A DNA stretch of 64,000 nucleotides from Hexactinellida sp. DTS-2022 (Eukaryota > Porifera > Hexactinellida). Below, in pieces: positions 30,415 to 40,773 of this stretch. Made by a program: the position numbers and the translations under genes. The stretch's first letter is position 1, and each line of letters begins with the position of its first letter. The notes beneath the pieces are model-generated. The model was not told the DNA's origin. It made no database searches and worked only from the letters and a program-made list of their open reading frames with translations. The stretch covers positions 14,887,624 through 14,951,623 of the forward strand of contig JAPNXP010000002.1 in the NCBI GenBank assembly GCA_028753945.1. The letters run 5' to 3'.

Positions 30415-33324
30415 ATGTCCCCTCCACTGTTCCCTCTACACATTATCCTGTCGCTGCTGCTACTGCTGCTGCCCTCTCCGGGGCTGTCGGGACTGCTGCT
30501 CCCCACCAGCCTCACCACGTGGTACATACGTCCGGACATAATGCGCAGACACGAGTACAAACACAGCTTCTGCGCTCCTAAGCTCACCCTGGGCAGCGAG
30601 AGCCGCATAGCCTTCTGGCGCTACGGGGGAGACGCGATCGCCACGCTGGACTCCCTAAGGATAGTTCCCAGCATTAGGAGCAGACAGGGATTCGTGTGGA
30701 ACGACGAGAAACTAACCATCAGAGACTGGGAGGTATGCAGGGAATATAATTCGATTGTTTACTGTAGATAGCTTGTAATTACAAACGCAAACCTAATTAA
30801 TATAACTTGTTAAACCATAACTAGATATTGACATTATTACAAGTATCACATTACAACACCAAAGAAATGACATTATTGTTCAGACTTTATATCTGGATTA
30901 ATTCTTATGGTTATATCGGTGCTAGATACAGTCGACTCCGCTTAATAGAGTCACCTCGGGACCAGGTTACTTTAACCCGATTAAGCGGAGAAATCTATTA
31001 ACCAAAAATATTTTTAGCCAAACTGTCATTCCGTCCTATAAATCCTGTGAAATTTTAACCCGATTAGCGGAGAAATCTATTAACCGTTGGCTCTATTAAG
31101 CGGAGTCGAGTGTATTCAAGGAATTATCCAGGAGCGCGAGACGCTCCTTTTGAAGCATGATTTTTGGAAAATTTGAATTTAGGAGCGCGAAAATTTGGAA
31201 TCATCTCCTATACCGTAACATTAATTTGTGATTTAGGCGTATTAAAATTGGATCAGACCAGGATTAGGAGCGTATTTACAAATGGCTGTATAATACACTG
31301 ACTGTATTTAGATCTCCGTGAATTCCTATGGTTATATCTGGTTGCTACCTGTAGATCTCCGTGAATTCCTATGGTTATATCTGGTTGCTGTGTGTAGATC
31401 GACATAGCGTTCCGAGTGTCGGGGCGGCTGAGACAGGGCGCAGACGGGATGGCCGTTTGGCTGACGGAGGAACAAATGGGGAGGGGAGCAGCTTTCGGCA
31501 GCAGCGACGCGTGGAACGGAATCGGAATAATCCTGGACTCATTCGATAACGATGCGCAGAAGGATAATCCTAAGATTCAGCTCGTACTGAATGACGGGAG
31601 TCACCGCTACAGCCACCAACTGGACGGTAAGCCCGAGGAGCTGGCTTCCTGCATGAAGGATTATAGGAACCAACCGTTCGCAGTGAGACTCAAGATTATC
31701 AAAATAGACAACATGATACAGGTATGAATATAGCTAGCTAACTACATATTCAATTGAAAAGATTGCTGTTAAAATATTGTATCTCAAGAAGTACAGTGGT
31801 GTTCGCGTAATAGCAAGTCGCAATTTGCACGAAATTTGCTTGCTAGTAGGCGAACTTGCTATTAGAGGAACAGAATTAACATTAAATGATCGCTTGGAGA
31901 CAGAAATAACTTACCAATAGAGCAATATGTGCTATTAGCTCAATTGCTATTAGACGAATACTACTGTATTAAATTGGCATGTATCTCAAAGTACAGCCAT
32001 GGATTAGTCAGATCGAATTTTATCATTTTTTGGCATTAGTCAAAATTATTTTGGTTTATTTACTTTAGTGAAAGTTTATTCCAAAATTTCGATTTTATTT
32101 CAAATTTTTCCAAATTTCGATTTATTTCAAAACTTTTCTAAATTTATATTCTGACTTATTGCATAATTACATTAACTATGGTAACTTAATAACGCTACTA
32201 ACTAACAGCCCTATGCCTCAGGTGTGGGTGCACCCCGGCTACACTCTAACGCCGGACTACGACGACTACGATCTGTGCATTCAGTCCCAGATAGACTCCC
32301 ACGCCGCGGCAGACGGGTATCTGGGCGTTAGCGCCGCTACTGGCGGCCTCTCTGACGACCATGACGTCATGTGCTTCACGCTGCACTCCCTCTCTCTCAA
32401 GGAGGCGGGGCCTAGCTCGGAAACAGATCTAAGTGCGTTTGTTTAACAACCCATCGGTATAGGTAGATTCGTGACTAATCACTCAACCACTAAGCGGTCT
32501 CGATTTACTCTCGATTTACTCGATTTAAATTCAATTTCATCAAATTCAATTTCATCAAAATTCGATTTTGGCCAGTCTTTTGGGTGGCCGTATTAACGCG
32601 TTCTAATGTAGTTAATCGAATAAATAGTTGTTTTATTATAATATTATTATTGCCAGTACAGTATACCTATCCACTGTCCATTATAACATTTGCCATATTT
32701 GTAGACGCAACTTCCGAGGAGGATTCCGTCCGCGAGCGAGTCAGCAAGATGTACCGGGAGTTCGACCAGGAGTTCTCAGAGCGGAGGAGCAGGTTCCAGC
32801 TGGATCACCCGACCCTCGGGGACGACTATGCCGTAGAGGACTTTGAGAGCAGCGTGGAGAGCAAACTCTCCCAGCTGCTGGAGAGACAGAACGGGGTTAT
32901 TAAGGAGATTATGTCCGCTAAGGTCTCTTCTGACACGAGCGAGAATCTACTGAGTTCTATGGCTAGAGATGTTAAGAATATCGAGCATCGGATTAACGAT
33001 ATTAAGTCTGTTTCTGGTGTGAATTCTGAAATAAGCTCTGAGAAACAAGGCTCACTGCATGCAGTTAATAAGGAAATACAATCCTTACACGATACACTCA
33101 ATAACCTAAAGAGCACTATCGATAGAACTCTAACTCAGTTGTCTGTGCAAATAAAAGAGCAGAAAGAACGGCGTGTACCACACAGCGATAATAGTAGCGT
33201 TGTTTGTTCGGGGTGTGTTGGGTTCTGGGGAATGTTCATGTTCATGTCTTTCCAGCTTATTGTGTTCGGCTGCTTCGTAGCTTGTATAAAAATGAAGGAA
33301 GAAAGGTCAAAGAAATACTTTTGA
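30415..33324 (+). CDS. LMAN1: ERGIC-53, L-type lectin cargo receptor
   Basis: A mannose-binding type I membrane protein that carries glycoproteins from the ER to the ERGIC/Golgi in COPII vesicles and returns by COPI. Four exons join in frame: 30415-30732, 31398-31721, 32222-32432 and 32705-33324, giving about 490 residues (human 510). Seen: a signal peptide (residues 1-26), the lectin domain from RRHEYKHSF through WRYGGDAIATLDSLRIVPSIRS, then GADGMAVW, FGSSDAWNGIGIILDSFDNDAQKDNP and GYLGVSAATGGLSDDHDV. This is followed by a coiled-coil stalk, a transmembrane segment near the end and the cytosolic tail ending KKYF. Human ERGIC-53 ends KKFF; the di-lysine COPI signal is kept and the aromatic pair is YF. 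Introns 1 and 2 hold miniature elements and intron 1 ends in a 43-bp tandem repeat. Confidence 0.95.
30929..31112. mobile_element. Pogo-like miniature element with GACTCCGCTTAA ends
   Basis: CAGTCGACTCCGCTTAATAG at the left, GGCTCTATTAAGCGGAGTCG then AGTG next to TA at the right. CTCGGGACCAGG sits about 30 bp in. The phrase CCCGATTAAGCGGAGAAATC is repeated inside. It lies in LMAN1 intron 1. Confidence 0.8.
31117..31300. mobile_element. Family A element, inverted
   Basis: CAAGGAATTATCCAGGAGCG ... GGAGCGTATTTACAAATGGC then TGTATAATACACT. It is the reverse complement of 17508-17689 with few changes and lies in LMAN1 intron 1. Confidence 0.85.
31794..31966. mobile_element. B2 miniature element
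   Basis: CAGTGGTGTTCGCGTAATAG ... CAATTGCTATTAGACGAATA then CTACTG next to TA; lies in LMAN1 intron 2. Confidence 0.85.
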
Positions 33325-33449
33325 GTTCCACTCCTCTGCTCTGCTCTCTTCTCTGCTAGCTAATTATCCATGGTGCTCTGGTCTAGTTATTCTTCATTTG
33401 AGGCATCTCTGTTTCGGTGTAAATGTTAGCTTTGTTCATTTAACTAGCA

Positions 33450-33455
33450 AATAAA
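33450..33455 (+). terminator. Poly(A) signal of LMAN1
   Basis: AATAAA 126 bp after the LMAN1 stop, before a family C element and the next gene. Confidence 0.55.
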
Positions 33456-33491
33456 GGATAATTCGCAAATATTATTTGGGATTTTAATTAT

Positions 33492-33579
33492 TACCAACGC
33501 TTTATCAATATAAAAACCGGTTTTAAAAATTACTTTTTCTGTGCCTGAGAATTACATTAGAAAGGTGTTGGCCGATATA
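33492..33579. mobile_element. Miniature element family C
   Basis: CCAACGCTTTATCAATATAA ... GTGCCTGAGAATTACATTAG then AAAGGTGTTGGCCGATATA. It sits between the LMAN1 poly(A) signal and the next gene's acceptor-like site. Confidence 0.75.
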
Positions 33580-33642
33580 ACTAATATCTCCTTTAAGACC
33601 AATATAGTATTATACATTCCATAGACCCGTTTCCGTTGTAGG

Positions 33643-34266
33643 ATGCTGTCCCGTACCGCGGCTGGCTACAGCAAGGAGACTCAGGATTTGCTTAAGACAA
33701 TGATGGAGGAATCCAAGCTTACTCTCTTCCAGCAGAGACAGATCAAAGACAGGCTTCATTCAGGGTCTTCCCTGCCTACTACAGTCAACCCGACCTCTTC
33801 CAAACCTGCATCCAGACCCAAACCTCCCAAACAGAGCAAACTAAAGCTGTACTCGCGGCGCTCACGAGACACGATAGAGAGACTCCAGACAGAAGACACC
33901 GAGACCGAGTTGCTGCCGCGCCCCTGTAAGCCCGGGAGGAACGCCGGCAGGGAGAAGGAGAGGCTGCAGAATATAATGGCGTTCGGAGAGCCGATGATCG
34001 AGGGCGCATTCGACGAGCAGATTAAAGCTATCCGACGCGAAACAGCTGATGAGACTAGTGACGTCACTGTGGATAGGTTTGATGAGGTTATGGGGGAAAT
34101 ACGTGAGAGACAGGAGTTCTTAAAATGCATGAATGAGCATAGGGAAGATAGAGAGGTTAACAGTAAGATTCTAACAGAGATCAGTCAGCGAGTGAGAGAA
34201 CTGAAAAGTATTGACAAGTCCAGAGCTGACTGTGCTCTCACAGAAATTATATCAAGCTTGCACTGA
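33643..34266 (+). CDS. C22orf23: C22orf23 / UPF0193 (EVG1) family protein
   Basis: A 207-residue single-exon protein. It matches the EVG1/C22orf23 family at four blocks: the N-terminal YSKETQDLLKTMMEESKLTLFQQRQI, the central EKERLQNIMAFGE, DRFDEVMGEIRERQEFL and the C-terminal LTEISQRVRELKSIDKSRAD. The human protein is of similar length (about 217). Its function is poorly known; the phylogenetic spread suggests a ciliary role, which is inference. It is hydrophilic and largely helical, with a Pro/Ser/Lys-rich segment between. The ATG is one base after an acceptor-like CCGTTGTAG (AG at 33640-33641) and 318 bp after the LMAN1 stop, so a 5' intron or trans-splice site is plausible. Confidence 0.9.
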   Translation: MLSRTAAGYSKETQDLLKTMMEESKLTLFQQRQIKDRLHSGSSLPTTVNPTSSKPASRPKPPKQSKLKLYSRRSRDTIERLQTEDTETELLPRPCKPGRNAGREKERLQNIMAFGEPMIEGAFDEQIKAIRRETADETSDVTVDRFDEVMGEIRERQEFLKCMNEHREDREVNSKILTEISQRVRELKSIDKSRADCALTEIISSLH

Positions 34267-34276
34267 ACAGAACTTC

Positions 34277-34282
34277 AATAAA
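34277..34282 (+). terminator. Poly(A) signal of the C22orf23 homologue
   Basis: AATAAA 11 bp after the stop codon, implying a very short 3'UTR. Confidence 0.6.
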
Positions 34283-35150
34283 TCGCATTTAATCCGTCTT
34301 ATAAGTGGCTGTAACTCTGTATAATGGGACTGTTATTTATTGGAAATAATGGTGTACACTCTTAAAGGAATAATGAACTACAAAATATAAATAAAATGGT
34401 TTTTGTTGTTTCATTATTGTTCCTCCAGTTGATCAAATTATTCTACAAACATTCGACGCGGAATTTATTTGGTTAATTTTGCCAAACTTTTGTTCCAAAG
34501 CTACAAACTACGTACAAACTTTTCTCTGAAAAAATGGCACAAATTTTCAGATTTACCTGCTCTAAATTTAAATAATTATTTAGTATTTGTCTGGGATAAG
34601 TGAATTTCTACTTTATTTGCTGATTAATTAATCCATCACCATCTTCAGATTCCAACTACCTAGCTCTAAATTCAATAATCTTACAAACTTAATTTAATTA
34701 ATCTTACAAACCTTAATTAAGTTTATCTCTTCTGCCACAGGTGCAACATCATAATTCCATTTTATTGCATACCGCACAGATGCTGCAAATATTGCATCCG
34801 CTCAACCATGTCGTTATGTTATAAACATACTTTCTACAAATTAATCTTTCAGTGTTAAAATTATATCTGAATTATTAACATACAAATCAAAGGATTATTT
34901 TCAACACAACATTATTAAGGTATAGATATTCGTTCCTTTCAAGTAAGACCGTTTCATTTAATTTTATAATGACTTAATAGGTAATAAATATTTCCAATTT
35001 GGTCTTTAAGTCTACATATATCTGTTCATTAAAAATGTTTCATCATAGAATTACATAATTATTACGTGTTACCTTACCTATATACTAGTACTTGGTCAGT
35101 CATAATTTCTTAATTATCAGTAATTATTTCCTGTAAGATTTAGTCAAATA

Positions 35151-35257
35151 CAGTTGAAACCGGATATTTTTTGTTGTAAAATCGGGTATTTTTAACAATC
35201 GGATATTTTAACAAATTTTCGTTAAAAGAATGTGTTAAAAATATCCGGTTTCAACTG
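35151..35257. mobile_element. Pogo-like miniature element, 107 bp
   Basis: CAGTTGAAACCGGATATTTT and AAAATATCCGGTTTCAACTG are perfect inverted ends, next to TA. The inside reads AAATCGGGTATTTTTAACAA and related iterations of the same word. Confidence 0.85.
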
Positions 35258-36114
35258 TATTACCATATAGTAAGCTCACCATTTGGTGAGTAATGTATCT
35301 CCCAAACTGGGAGTGTGATGTACTGATTTCTTACAAATTCTAATAATTGTTGCAAGTATGTTCCATTGGTATTGGATTACTTGTAAATTGTATCCCAGCT
35401 ATTTACTATACTATTTACAGATGTTTAGCGATGTTTTAGTCAATCAATAAAACGTGTACTAGGACCATTGGGTTCGCAGACTATTGCACAAACGGTATCT
35501 ATGGAATATGTGACATAATGAATATAGTATACAGGACTTTTACCTGGTTTATCGCCTTTCAATTATCCTACACTATACTTATGTATTGCTAATCTCTATA
35601 CATTAAGCTGTATAATTAATACGCGTATCATTCACGTATTATACGTGATATTACAGGAGATATATCGAATGCTATTTGTATACTACACTGTTGAAAATCC
35701 TGGCATATGTTTAATGGAAGTAGAATTCTACAAACTTGCATTAAAATTCAAAATTCAAAATTCAACATACACCATGAAACAGTTGCATCGTGTATGTTGG
35801 GCTTTGGGCTTTACATACCTTCTATTGAGTTTGTTTAATCTAATTAACTTAGCTATTCAATATTCACAACAGAAGAATAACTTCCTTTCTACCTTCCAAT
35901 TTAACAACGATATTAAATTATCTACCTCTATAAAAGCTGCATATCCTTTAGCAGACCATTGCATGCCTTATTTAATTTAACTGCGTATGTCATATTAAAC
36001 CAGCGTTATTCATTAGTATATTAATTAACAGCGGTAATTTATAATCACATTGCATTGAATAACTTGTCAATTGTTTTGTTGTTACTAAGGATATTTATTT
36101 ACTATTTATGTATA

Positions 36115-36290
36115 CAGTACGTAATACGTATACTCTCGTTAATGCGAATACTGTAGAAATTTTCCTATTAGCGGAATACGTTTAACCGGAATCACTTGCA
36201 TGCATTTGCACCGACTAGGGGAATTAAACTTTATCCTTTTATACTTTAACCGATATTTCGCTTTATCTGTAATGAAAGTCTACTTAAAAT
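36115..36290. mobile_element. Degraded pogo-like element, B1-related
   Basis: ACTCTCGTTAATGCGAATAC, CCGGAATCACTTGCATGCAT, GACTAGGGGAATTAAACTTT and AACCGATATTTCGCTTTATC follow the same order as 10334-10492. Ends are decayed. Confidence 0.6.
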
Positions 36291-37771
36291 ATTTTTTAAG
36301 CATGTTTTTTGTTCTTTTAATTTAATTTAATTTCTGTCCTCAGGGCAAATAATTATTATTTGATTATTGGTCAGATTAGTACAAGATTCTAACAACTGTT
36401 ATTTGTTTCAAAGAACACTTTCGCTGCTCATTCCATTGCTACTGTAGTTGTCGTCTGGTAAAATGTGTACCGAGTAGACAGTAGTTATTACGTATACTCT
36501 GGCATTCTTGCAGCTTAATGTTAGATAAAGTGACTCGGGAATTGACTCTATTTGTAATGAGATTTAATTACTGTTACCCCGTAATTAGAACGGTTGCATC
36601 TTTCGCTGCATTCCATTCTACCTAATAAGGTGGATAGCAGCTATGACGTAATTAAGTATTGAGCCAATTGGATGTATAACTCGCAAATAGTTACTTGCAA
36701 TTTTAGAACAAAATCTACCAAAAACTATAATAAAGCTGTCTGATTGAAAGTATCCTCGTGTTAATTAAGATAAAATGAAAGCAACTTATTATTAACGTAA
36801 TTCCTCTGTTGCATATAGATATGTAATTACATATTTGCCTACGTTTGTTAGGACAGATGCATTAACCGATTTCCCTAAATAGCCATTATTATGCTGTTTT
36901 ATGTTATAGATTCAATCGAACTGCTTAATACTGTGCACGTAGCGTTTCAACCAACATATTTTATAATGAAGTGATTATGAAAAGCCAAAAGTTAGACTGT
37001 GGACCTCGGTTATAACTTACATGCGTTTGTACGTACTTGGCTTATTTGCACTATTTTTAAGCAAGTTATAAAGCAGAATGCATTTCTATGAAGGGTACAA
37101 TCGGTTAGTACGTGCAATCTAATTATACGTACATACAATCTAATTATAAGTACATACTTATTTCCATCGCAAAGGGGTACAGTATATTTGAGTTATACTG
37201 TACAATGAATTCCATATATTAATTATCAATAATTATATTTCCATATTTCTAAGGGAATTTTTACAATTGGAGACTTCCCCAATGGTACAGAATCAGATTG
37301 AATATTATTCACTTCGTAGCTAAATTCCTTTGAGCAACACCTCAAGGAATATTACACTTAATGAGAATATTATCATTCCCTAGTAACTCAATCCAGGATG
37401 TGTGAAGTGGGGACTGCCCATTACCAGGAGCTGAATTGATAAAATTCAGCTATCAGCTATCCAACTCAGCCACTAATTGTTAGATAAGAATATTCTATAA
37501 TTCTCCGAATTTATCAATTTATTAAAAGGGAGAAAACTTTTGTCAATTTTGTGCGGAAACTCAAATATCTGAATATACTACTGCTGTTTGTTAGTATAAT
37601 TGGCCACAACCTAAGTCAAATCCTTCGCTTAAATTTGAAAGGAAACTTTTCCAGGAGTGCGAAAAAATCAAGAGATCCCATATAATTATTACACAATGAG
37701 AATTTAGGCGCGTGTGAGCGAGTCAAACTAAATCTAGGCCCGCAGAAAATTTGCATGGATAAACCTGTTGG

Positions 37772-38137
37772 CAAGGGTGGTAGAAATGCTATTAACAGCT
37801 AATTTGCTGTTAGCTCTTAGCAGTTAACTTTTCTTCCCTTATAATATCCAATTTAAATATTTCCAAGTTCCTATTCTACCACACTGTTAACAGCTCATAT
37901 TTGCCGTTAACAGCTAGTCAGTTGCTGTCAGCAAGTCAATAACGTTAACGGCTTTTTGATTCCCTGCTGTAGTATATGTAATCGCTCCCCCATTCTTCTT
38001 TCACATCCAAGATATATTTCTATCAACACTTTTGTGACAGTAAGTTGAAAATATCTTCTCTTTATATGCAAGAATACGTAGTATACGTAATACGACTGAT
38101 CAAAATTGCTATTAACAGCCAACTGTTGCCACCCCTG
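37772..38137. mobile_element. hAT-like miniature element, 366 bp
   Basis: Ends CAAGGGTGG and CCACCCCTG are inverted and resemble hAT termini. The flanking octamers CCTGTTGG and CTTATTGG match at 6 of 8 positions, as expected for an aged 8-bp target duplication. The interior repeats GCTATTAACAGC and CTGTTAACAGCTC words. Confidence 0.55.
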
Positions 38138-38394
38138 CTTATTGGCCATATATGGGACGCAATAATAATATTTCCTTATAATTAGAGATGGGCTTCGTTT
38201 CTGTATGCCAAAGGAATAACTAGAGTGTGGGCAGTTTATGGTTTTATAAGGTTGACAATTACTAGGCAGTTAAAGACGTATTTATAATACTGTCAGATCT
38301 GCCAATTTTGAATAATATTTCGTTTGCTTTATATGAAAAACTTTTTGTTATGAATGGTCCCATTAAACGACTTACATAGGTTTGTATTAAGTTG

Positions 38395-38473
38395 AATTCG
38401 CTTATTATGAAGTCTCTCTATTATGAACACAATTTTTGATCCCTTGAATGTTCATAATAAAAGAACCTGACTG
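38395..38473. mobile_element. Miniature element, subfamily B3
   Basis: AATTCGCTTATTATGAAGTC ... CCTTGAATGTTCATAATAAA then AGAACCTGACTG next to TA. The left end may extend further (TTGTTATGAATGGTCCCATT lies at about 38345). Confidence 0.6.
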
Positions 38474-38672
38474 TATTAAACTAAATTAAATTGGAAACAA
38501 TTTATTTATTCCCTGAGTGCTACTGCTACCTATATTCCCAACAAATGATTTGTAAAATGGTTTAACACTTTAATTAATACCACTAGGTATATATGTATAT
38601 AGATATGATAATTGAAGTGATATTATAATTAATTAATATAGTATTAGTATATACAGTCATTTTGTTCTTGGG

Positions 38673-39164
38673 TTAGATTGGCAGGTCGTTGCACCACTCC
38701 ATGAATTCTTCAAATTCATCAAAGTCTACCTTCCCATCGTTGTTCTTATCCAACTGTCCGAATATTGTCTGTATTTGTTCCTCGTCTTTGCTGTTGAGCG
38801 AGAAGAAAACAGCTGACAGGTCTGTTATGTCTATGAATCCGTCTCCGTTCAGGTCGAAGCTATTGAACAGCTGCATGGTTTGGTTCCGTTTCTCCTGTAG
38901 ATCTCTCTCTAGGATAAGTTGCATGAAGTTATCGAATGTCACACTGCCGCTTCCACCGATGTCTGCTGCGTTGACTACCTCCTCAAGTTCTTCTTCGCTT
39001 ATGTGTTGCATGCTTTCTTTCAGATAATTCTTGAGCTGATTGCAGGTTATGAAGCCGTCATTGTTCGGGTCAATTGTTCCGAACAATAGTCTGTATTCTG
39101 TCAATTCTGAACAAGTGTATTGGTTCAGAAACAGTTCGCATTGAGCTGGCAGTAGTGCTTGCAT
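38673..39164 (-). CDS. Calmodulin-like EF-hand protein, copy 1
   Basis: A 163-residue intronless calcium-binding protein with four EF-hands, the length of calmodulin/troponin C relatives plus a short N-terminal tail. Loops in order: DPNNDGFITCNQ (position 12 Gln), DIGGSGSVTFDN (weak, position 12 Asn), DLNGDGFIDITD (position 12 Asp) and DKNNDGKVDFDE (fully canonical). Only the last loop, and perhaps the third, should bind calcium well. The C-terminal 107 residues are identical to the copy at 39718-40206, while the N-terminal part differs at many positions. A TATA box lies upstream. It is probably a cytosolic sensor; no specific orthologue is recognised. Confidence 0.9.
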   Translation of the reverse strand: MQALLPAQCELFLNQYTCSELTEYRLLFGTIDPNNDGFITCNQLKNYLKESMQHISEEELEEVVNAADIGGSGSVTFDNFMQLILERDLQEKRNQTMQLFNSFDLNGDGFIDITDLSAVFFSLNSKDEEQIQTIFGQLDKNNDGKVDFDEFEEFMEWCNDLPI

Positions 39165-39214
39165 TGTTCTTCTTTGATTGTGGAATTGTATTGTCTTTGG
39201 ATAGCTTTCTACTT

Positions 39215-39223
39215 GTATTTATA
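39215..39223 (-). promoter_or_regulatory. TATA box of EF-hand copy 1
   Basis: TATAAATAC on the minus strand, 51-59 bp upstream of the ATG at 39164. Confidence 0.55.
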
Positions 39224-39447
39224 TGAACTCGTATGTATAGTTTGTTATTGCAATCCAATTATCTTACCAATTGTGTTCTATTGGATGTGTAAGTTTGATA
39301 ATTGTAGTTTACTTTGACACTTAATTATAAAATATTGTTTACTAAAGTACAGAATATTATATAACAATTGACTAATTATGCTTTTTATAGGAAATAATTT
39401 TTTGAATAACACTTTAAATTGAATCCTTTTACGATCATTTAATGATA

Positions 39448-39635
39448 CAGTAAAACCTTTAGAATGTGAACATCTTGGGGACCAGCCAAAACGTTTACTT
39501 TTGAGAGGTGTTCATTCTTCATGATTTATCATAACGTGTGTCTAAAGCAATGGGGAAAATTTGGGACCGAGAAAAAGTGTTCATATTTTGGAGTTGTTCA
39601 TTTCTTGGAGGTGTTCACTTTTGGAGGTTTTACTG
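39448..39635. mobile_element. Pogo-like miniature element between the EF-hand genes
   Basis: CAGTAAAACCTTTAGAATGT and GGTGTTCACTTTTGGAGGTT then TTACTG next to TA. It has CATCTTGGGGACCAGCC about 30 bp in. It separates the two EF-hand copies. Confidence 0.8.
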
Positions 39636-39717
39636 TATATGTATTTATTAATTGAACTATTATAATATACAAGTAGCATGGACAGCTTATTATAAATTAT
39701 AATTGTTTGTTCTTGGG

Positions 39718-40206
39718 TTAGATTGGCAGGTCGTTGCACCACTCCATGAACTCTTCAAACTCATCAAAGTCTACCTTCCCATCGTTGTTCTTGTCCAACT
39801 GTCCGAATATTGTCTGTATTTGTTCCTCGTCTTTGCTGTTGAGCGAGAAGAAAACAGCTGACAGGTCTGTTATGTCTATGAATCCGTCTCCGTTCAGGTC
39901 GAAGCTGTTGAACAGCTGCATGGTTTGGTTCCGTTTCTCCTGTAGATCTCTCTCTAGGATAAGTTGCATGAAGTTATCGAATGTCACGCTGCCGCTTCCA
40001 CCGATGTCTGCTGCGTTGACTACCTCCTCAAGTTCTTCTTTACTGATATTCTTTAAAGAGCCTCTCAAGTACTGTTTGAGTTGTGTGCAAGTTGTGTAGC
40101 CATCGTTATTCAGGTCGAGTGCCCCGAATAGTTGCTTGTATTCGGCCAATTCAGAGCATGTAAAGTGCTTCAGAATTTTGGAATTTACTTTTGAATATGA
40201 ATCCAT
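39718..40206 (-). CDS. Calmodulin-like EF-hand protein, copy 2
   Basis: A 162-residue intronless four-EF-hand protein, tandem partner of 38673-39164. The first loop is DLNNDGYTTCTQ (position 12 Gln); loops 2-4 are identical to copy 1. DNA from the stop region through codon 56 (39706-40040) differs from copy 1 (38661-38995) at only five bases, all silent. Upstream of that the two diverge sharply. This is the mark of gene conversion or a partial recent duplication. A TTTATT at about 39644 is a minus-strand poly(A) signal. The promoter is divergent from the NHL gene on the other strand. Confidence 0.9.
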   Translation of the reverse strand: MDSYSKVNSKILKHFTCSELAEYKQLFGALDLNNDGYTTCTQLKQYLRGSLKNISKEELEEVVNAADIGGSGSVTFDNFMQLILERDLQEKRNQTMQLFNSFDLNGDGFIDITDLSAVFFSLNSKDEEQIQTIFGQLDKNNDGKVDFDEFEEFMEWCNDLPI

Positions 40207-40271
40207 TTTAAGTTATTTTACCTTATTGATGAATTGAATTTGAATTTTTTATTTTTGGTAACTTTGGTTGA

Positions 40272-40280
40272 GTATTTATA
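40272..40280 (-). promoter_or_regulatory. TATA box of EF-hand copy 2
   Basis: TATAAATAC on the minus strand, 66-74 bp upstream of the ATG at 40206; same word as in copy 1. Confidence 0.55.
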
Positions 40281-40773
40281 CGAATCAACCCTTTCCTGTA
40301 AGATTATTTGACGTACTACTTGTTTCCAATATGAACTTTCAATGTTTCTATTTTAGTTGTAACATTTTAGTTGAACTTTAAAATAAATCTGCAAAACAAC
40401 ACAATTATTTGTACCAATTATTTCAAAAATTTACCTTAAATACAGTACCTTAAATACAGTTTAACAAAGCTATAAATGTTCTTGTTAATATTCGATTTCC
40501 GGTTTATAATATAATACATCTTATTGTTATAGTTCAATTGACCACGTTTACTCTTAATTAACAGGCTATTTAGCTATTTTCTAATTAATTAATTAATTGC
40601 ATATTTTTATGCTTGTTGCCCAGCATAAATTGTCAGTGTTGGTGATGTATTGAATATCGATTCGTCTACTTTACCTGACGCCAAATTTTAATACATTTAA
40701 CAATGTACTTGTATCCGCATATGAATTTAAACTATTAATAAATTTAATCAATCTGTAGTACATACGAATTGGC

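Larger units (their letters stand above)
30886..31397. repeat. 43-bp tandem repeat reaching the LMAN1 intron 1 acceptor, interrupted by elements
   Basis: Two near-perfect units (TTAGATCTCCGTGAATTCCT then ATGGTTATATCTGGTTGCT) start near 31308 and 31351. The true acceptor (AG ending 31397) falls on the next 43-bp step, so TAG|ATC recurs at 31311, 31354 and 31397. A diverged unit at 30886-30926 precedes the B and A elements, which appear to have inserted into the array. Confidence 0.8.
34267..38672. other. Large AT-rich intergenic stretch
   Basis: No gene I can support. An ORF of 111 codons at 35645-35980 has no recognisable features and is probably chance. It holds several miniature elements (35151, 36115, 37772, 38395), a degraded family A fragment near 37650-37760 and paired short hairpins at 35276-35315 (CTCACCATTTGGTGAG and CTCCCAAACTGGGAG). 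Confidence 0.6.

Noticed and set aside
35645..35980. 111-codon ORF with one hydrophobic stretch
   Set aside because: Low-complexity AT-rich codon use, no family signal, no good promoter or context; length is within chance for this composition.
38689..40099. Plus-strand ORFs opposite the two EF-hand genes
   Set aside because: Antisense shadows; the EF-hand reading on minus has clear motifs and TATA boxes.
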